This document shows positions 60,803 through 64,000 of a stretch of DNA of 64,000 nucleotides, piece after piece. Location: positions 434,001-498,000 of the forward strand of contig NZ_JAPTGG010000001.1 in NCBI RefSeq assembly GCF_026891035.1. Direction: 5' to 3'. Position 1 is the first letter of the stretch. Every line of letters starts with the position of its first letter. A program made the translations under genes and the position numbers. This DNA is from Dasania phycosphaerae (GTDB taxonomy: Bacteria; Pseudomonadota; Gammaproteobacteria; Pseudomonadales; Dasaniaceae). The notes under the pieces are model-generated. The model saw only the letters and a program-made list of their open reading frames with translations, had not been told where the DNA came from and did not search any database.

Positions 60803-61855
60803 ATGAATCATCAAACACTGTTAGGGGTAGAGCTACCCATTATTCAAGCACCCATGGCGGGGGTGCAGGACAGCGAGCTAGCACTAGCGGTGGCTGCCGC
60901 AGGCGGCTTGGGCTCGCTGCTCTGTGCCATGCTCAACCCCACACAGTTAGAGGCCGAACTAGCACGCCTGCAAGAGCATAGCCCACAGCGCTTTAATATT
61001 AATTTTTTCTGCCATCCAGCTCCCCTAGCCGATGCCGAACAAGAGTCACGGTGGCGACAATTACTGCAGCCCTATTTCAACGAGTTTGAGCTAGATCCCC
61101 ATAGCATAGCCCCAGGCCCGCAGCGGCAGCCCTTTAGCCACAACATTGCCGATATCGTGGAGCCGTATAGGCCAGCGATAATCAGTTTTCACTTTGGCCT
61201 GCCCGCCGCCGATTTATTAGCGCGGGTAAAAAGCTGCGGCAGCACGGTATTGGCCTCAGCAACCACCGTAGCCGAAGCGCAATGGCTAGCAGCCCACGGT
61301 GCCGATGCCATTATTGCCCAAGGTATAGAAGCCGGTGGCCATAGAGGCATGTTTTTAAGCGAACAGTTGGATGGCCAATTAAGCACCTGGCAATTACTAC
61401 CGCAAATAGTGCATGCGGTAACACTGCCAGTGATAGCCGCTGGCGGCATAGCCAATGCCCAAGATGTGGCTACAGCCACAAGCCTAGGCGCCGTTGCCGC
61501 CCAAATTGGCAGCGCCTACCTTTTATGCCCAGAGGCAAATACCAGCGCCCTGCACCGCGCCGCACTGGCTAGCGACAGAGCGCAACATACCGCCGTCACC
61601 AATTTATTTTCTGGCCGCCCAGCACGGGGCATAATCAACCGCCTTATGCGTGAACTAGGGCCCATACACCCTGGCGTCCCCAGCTTTCCACTGGCAGCAA
61701 CAGCCGTTACCGCTTTGCGGCAAAAAGCCGAGGCCCAAGGCTTAGATGATTTTTCGCCGCTGTGGTGTGGGCAAAACGCCAACGCCTGCCTAGCAATATC
61801 CGCCGGCGAACTAACCCTGCAGTTAGCTGGCAAATGCGCCGCCACGGTGAACTAA
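60803..61855 (+). CDS. Nitronate monooxygenase (2-nitropropane dioxygenase family)
   Basis: 350 residues, FMN-binding TIM barrel. Signatures: PIIQAPMAGVQDSELALAV, GGLGSLLCAM, IIAQGIEAGGHRGMFL, VIAAGGIANAQDVATATSLG and AQIGSAYLLCPEA. Start behind AAGGCAAAAC. Detoxifies propionate 3-nitronate in characterised members. No gene partner. Confidence 0.92.
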   Translation: MNHQTLLGVELPIIQAPMAGVQDSELALAVAAAGGLGSLLCAMLNPTQLEAELARLQEHSPQRFNINFFCHPAPLADAEQESRWRQLLQPYFNEFELDPHSIAPGPQRQPFSHNIADIVEPYRPAIISFHFGLPAADLLARVKSCGSTVLASATTVAEAQWLAAHGADAIIAQGIEAGGHRGMFLSEQLDGQLSTWQLLPQIVHAVTLPVIAAGGIANAQDVATATSLGAVAAQIGSAYLLCPEANTSALHRAALASDRAQHTAVTNLFSGRPARGIINRLMRELGPIHPGVPSFPLAATAVTALRQKAEAQGLDDFSPLWCGQNANACLAISAGELTLQLAGKCAATVN

Positions 61856-61908
61856 GCAGCAGCGCTAAGCTCATATAAACAGTTAGCCAAAAAATCGTGG
61901 CCCTAGCT

Positions 61909-62673
61909 ATGCCTGCTTATCTTATTACTCTGACCCTATGCTTGCTGCTTAGCCACAGTAACGTCAACGCGCAAACACAATGGCGCAGCAGCGAACAGCA
62001 AGTCACCTTAATAGAACTGTACACCTCCGAAGGCTGCAGCAGCTGCCCCCCGGCCGATCGCTGGCTTGGCAGCTGGCTGAATCGCGATAAACTGTGGCAG
62101 CAAATTGTGCCGGTGGCCTTTCATATAGATTATTGGGATTCACTGGGTTGGGTAGATCGCTACGCCCAAGCGCCGTTTACCCTGCGCCAACAACGCTACC
62201 AACAGCTGGGCCATAGCCGGGCAATTTATACCCCCGCCTTTATGGTCAACGGCCAGGAATGGCGTGGCTTTTTTAGCCGCCAATCCTTGCCTTTTAATCC
62301 ACCAAAATTAATAGGGGTATTACAAGCCCAGCTGCAGGCTCCACTTGCTCATCAACAAACTTCACAACTACTGGCCCATTTTACCCCGCTAGCTGCCAGC
62401 CATGGCGAGCTCACCCTACACGTGGCCCTGCTAGGCATGAATATAGTCAGCCCCATTAAGGCCGGTGAAAATAAGGGGCGAGAGCTGCAACATAATTTTG
62501 TCGTTTTAAAGTACTACCAACAACACAGCGCCCTTAAACAGCAAGGCTACCAATGGCTGCTGCCACTTAGTTCAAGCCCAGAGGCTCAGGCTATTGCGCT
62601 TTGGGTAACTGAGCGGGAGCAGATGCTGCCACTACAAGCCACCGGCGGCTGGCTAAAAGACGAAGCAATATAA
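61909..62673 (+). CDS. DUF1223 exported thioredoxin-like protein
   Basis: 254 residues from the ATG 61909 (a GTG at 61897 adds four). Signal peptide to about residue 21. DUF1223 pattern: LIELYTSEGCSSCPPADRWL with a CxxC pair at 43 and 46, PVAFHIDYWDSLGWVDRYA, SRAIYTPAFMVNGQEWRGFF. Probable periplasmic thiol-redox fold; partner unknown. Confidence 0.9.
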   Translation: MPAYLITLTLCLLLSHSNVNAQTQWRSSEQQVTLIELYTSEGCSSCPPADRWLGSWLNRDKLWQQIVPVAFHIDYWDSLGWVDRYAQAPFTLRQQRYQQLGHSRAIYTPAFMVNGQEWRGFFSRQSLPFNPPKLIGVLQAQLQAPLAHQQTSQLLAHFTPLAASHGELTLHVALLGMNIVSPIKAGENKGRELQHNFVVLKYYQQHSALKQQGYQWLLPLSSSPEAQAIALWVTEREQMLPLQATGGWLKDEAI

Positions 62674-62986
62674 TCAGCCACTATATAAAAAACATAGCCT
62701 ATAACCCTTTTTGTTGTGGCAATCGCTGTGGGCTGGCACGTTAACAAGCGCCCACTATAGGTAAAAGTACTGAGATTTTTTTACATATTTTAATGCTTAA
62801 AAAAAAATTTCTTACAATAATTGCCTACGCTACATTTTTTTTTAGACTATGCTTAGGTTCAGGGTGGCGTGTTCATGTAAGCATTATCACCATTGCAGCT
62901 CACCATGATTTTCGCCACACCCTGGCATTTGTAGTTCTGAGGATTTTCTCAGCGTTTTTTCGGTCTTACCGTTACAGGGGTGAACT
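62674..62986 (+). other. prkA upstream region
   Basis: 313 bases before prkA with no gene I would support. Contains an A/T-rich block (62775-62850), an inverted repeat CAGGGTG (62860-62866)/CACCCTG (62918-62924), and a terminator-like hairpin just before the start. Confidence 0.5.
62937..62960 (+). terminator. Terminator-like hairpin in the prkA leader
   Basis: CTGAG (62937-62941) pairs with CTCAG (62948-62952), followed by CG and TTTTTT, 27 bases before the prkA ATG. The stem is short, so it may be an attenuator or chance. Confidence 0.4.
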
Positions 62987-64000
62987 ATGAGCATCTTTAA
63001 CCACTACCGCCAACGCTACGAAACTGTTCAACAGGAAGAGCTGAGTATTCAGGAATACCTGGAGCTTTGTAAGTCTGATCCCAGCGTTTATGCATCCGCC
63101 GCTGAGCGCATGCTGTTGGCCATAGGCGAACCCGAAATTGTTGACACCGCCAAAGACGCTCGCTTAAGCCGCATCTTTTCTAACAAGGTAATTAAACGCT
63201 ACCCCGTGTTTAAAGATTTTTACGGCATGGAAGAGTGCATAGAAAATATAGTCTCGTTTTTTAAGCACGCCGCCCAAGGTTTGGAAGAGCGCAAACAAAT
63301 ACTCTACTTATTGGGCCCCGTAGGTGGTGGTAAATCATCACTGGCTGAAAAGCTAAAATCACTAATGGAGAAACAACCCATTTACTGCATCAAGGGCTCT
63401 CCGGTTTTTGAATCACCACTGGGGCTGTTCAACCCCGAAGAGGATGGCAAAATATTAAGAGAGGATTACGGCATACCCAGCCGCTACATTAATACCATTA
63501 TGTCGCCTTGGGCGGTCAAGCGTCTACACGAATACAATGGCGACATCAGCCAATTTAAAGTGGTAAAAATTTATCCCTCTATACTCAACCAAATCGCCAT
63601 TTCAAAAACAGAACCGGGTGATGAAAACAACCAAGACATTTCCTCTTTAGTGGGTAAAGTGGATATACGTCAACTGGAAGAGTTCCCCCAAAACGACCCC
63701 GATGCCTATAGCTTCTCTGGTGGCCTGTGCCGAGCCAACCAAGGCATCATGGAATTTGTGGAGATGTTTAAGGCTCCGATAAAAGTCTTGCACCCACTAT
63801 TAACAGCCACGCAAGAAGGCAACTACAACAGCACCGAAGGCCTGAGCGCCATCCCTTTTAGCGGCATTATTTTAGCTCACTCCAATGAGTCGGAATGGCA
63901 GACCTTTAAAAACAACAAAAACAATGAAGCCTTTATAGACCGCGTCTATATAGTCAAAGTCCCCTACTGCCTGCGGGTTTCTGAAGAAGTAAAAATTTAT
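62987..64000 (+). CDS. prkA: PrkA family serine protein kinase (YeaG), N-terminal 338 residues
   Basis: Runs off the window end. ATG at 62987 behind GGGGTG; begins MSIFNHYRQRYETVQQEELS, closely like E. coli YeaG. Walker A of the AAA+ domain is YLLGPVGGGKSSLAEKL (about 108-124); later YGIPSRYINTIMSPWAVKRL, QIAISKTEPGDENNQDISSL, FSGGLCRANQGIMEFVEMF and ILAHSNESEWQTFKNNK. The C-terminal kinase-like domain is outside. In relatives it precedes yeaH and spoVR-like genes and acts in starvation and stress. Confidence 0.97.
   Translation, partial: MSIFNHYRQRYETVQQEELSIQEYLELCKSDPSVYASAAERMLLAIGEPEIVDTAKDARLSRIFSNKVIKRYPVFKDFYGMEECIENIVSFFKHAAQGLEERKQILYLLGPVGGGKSSLAEKLKSLMEKQPIYCIKGSPVFESPLGLFNPEEDGKILREDYGIPSRYINTIMSPWAVKRLHEYNGDISQFKVVKIYPSILNQIAISKTEPGDENNQDISSLVGKVDIRQLEEFPQNDPDAYSFSGGLCRANQGIMEFVEMFKAPIKVLHPLLTATQEGNYNSTEGLSAIPFSGIILAHSNESEWQTFKNNKNNEAFIDRVYIVKVPYCLRVSEEVKIY

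Noticed and set aside
62734..62749. Sigma-54 promoter for prkA (TGGCACG followed by AAGC)
   Set aside because: The -24 half is good, but the -12 half lacks TTGC and the GG-to-GC spacing is off by one base.
62793..62990. 65-residue frame upstream of prkA
   Set aside because: No ribosome-binding site, skewed composition (runs of Phe, Arg, His), covers hairpins and the prkA ribosome-binding site, overlaps the prkA start.
1..64000. tRNA, rRNA, insertion sequences or prophage genes
   Set aside because: I looked through the gaps for tRNA-like ends, transposase motifs and phage genes and saw none; a covariance-model scan would be needed to exclude small RNAs.

Overview
This 64 kb window is chromosomal housekeeping DNA from a gammaproteobacterium. 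Gene families and gene order match conserved blocks known from Pseudomonas and Vibrio: pomAB/xseB-ispA-dxs; ribA-pgpA-thiL-nusB-ribH-ribBA-ribE-ribD-nrdR; malic enzyme-rpmE-priA-DUF5610-argS-SPOR-hslVU-DUF971; rlmB-rpsF-rpsR-DUF2232-rplI-dnaB; Nif3-algW-hisD-hisG-murA-ibaG-mlaC; and yrbG-kdsD-lptCAB-rpoN-hpf-ptsN-rapZ-npr. A Na+-type stator (PomA/PomB) and the mosaic of blocks suggest a marine member of the Cellvibrionales/Spongiibacteraceae neighbourhood. That placement is inference, because there is no rRNA in the window.

Layout. 1-1 kb: Na+ flagellar stator genes, the first cut by the window edge. 1.3-4.5 kb: exonuclease VII small subunit and isoprenoid entry (ispA, dxs). 4.5-14.8 kb (minus strand): riboflavin and thiamine genes, pgpA, nusB, nrdR, glyA. 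15-20.5 kb: FapA/DUF342 protein, EttA, a PilZ protein, a short malic enzyme. 21-31 kb: rpmE, priA, argS, a SPOR protein, hslVU behind a clear heat-shock promoter, a diguanylate cyclase, a DUF971 protein and a BASS-type transporter. 31-39 kb (minus strand): an enoyl-CoA hydratase-family enzyme, dnaB, the S6/S18/L9 operon, a FAD oxidoreductase and rlmB. 39-41.5 kb: an accessory-looking patch with a start-less open frame and an ankyrin lipoprotein. 41.5-49 kb: Nif3, AlgW/DegS protease, two small inserted genes, hisD, hisG, murA, ibaG, mlaC. 49-59 kb (plus strand): the LPS transport and nitrogen-PTS cluster, mgtE, darP. 59-64 kb: an exported amidohydrolase, a nitronate monooxygenase, a DUF1223 protein and the start of prkA.

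The most unusual signal is not a gene. Many intergenic gaps carry arrays in a strict seven-base register. One is a near-perfect (GTCGATA)n tract of about 131 bp; the others are degenerate arrays of TAGCGAC/TAGGAAC-like or TTGTAGC/AAGCTAC-like heptads. They sit at gene 3' ends, and for several genes the stop codon lies inside the array. Other points of interest are mutually exclusive hairpins over the dxs ribosome-binding site, a ThiD fused to an eroded ThiE-like domain, an orphan mlaC, loss of kdsC from the kds-lpt cluster, and a hexanucleotide repeat in the lptA/lptB junction. I found no CRISPR array, prophage, insertion sequence, rRNA or tRNA gene, and no clear new defence system.
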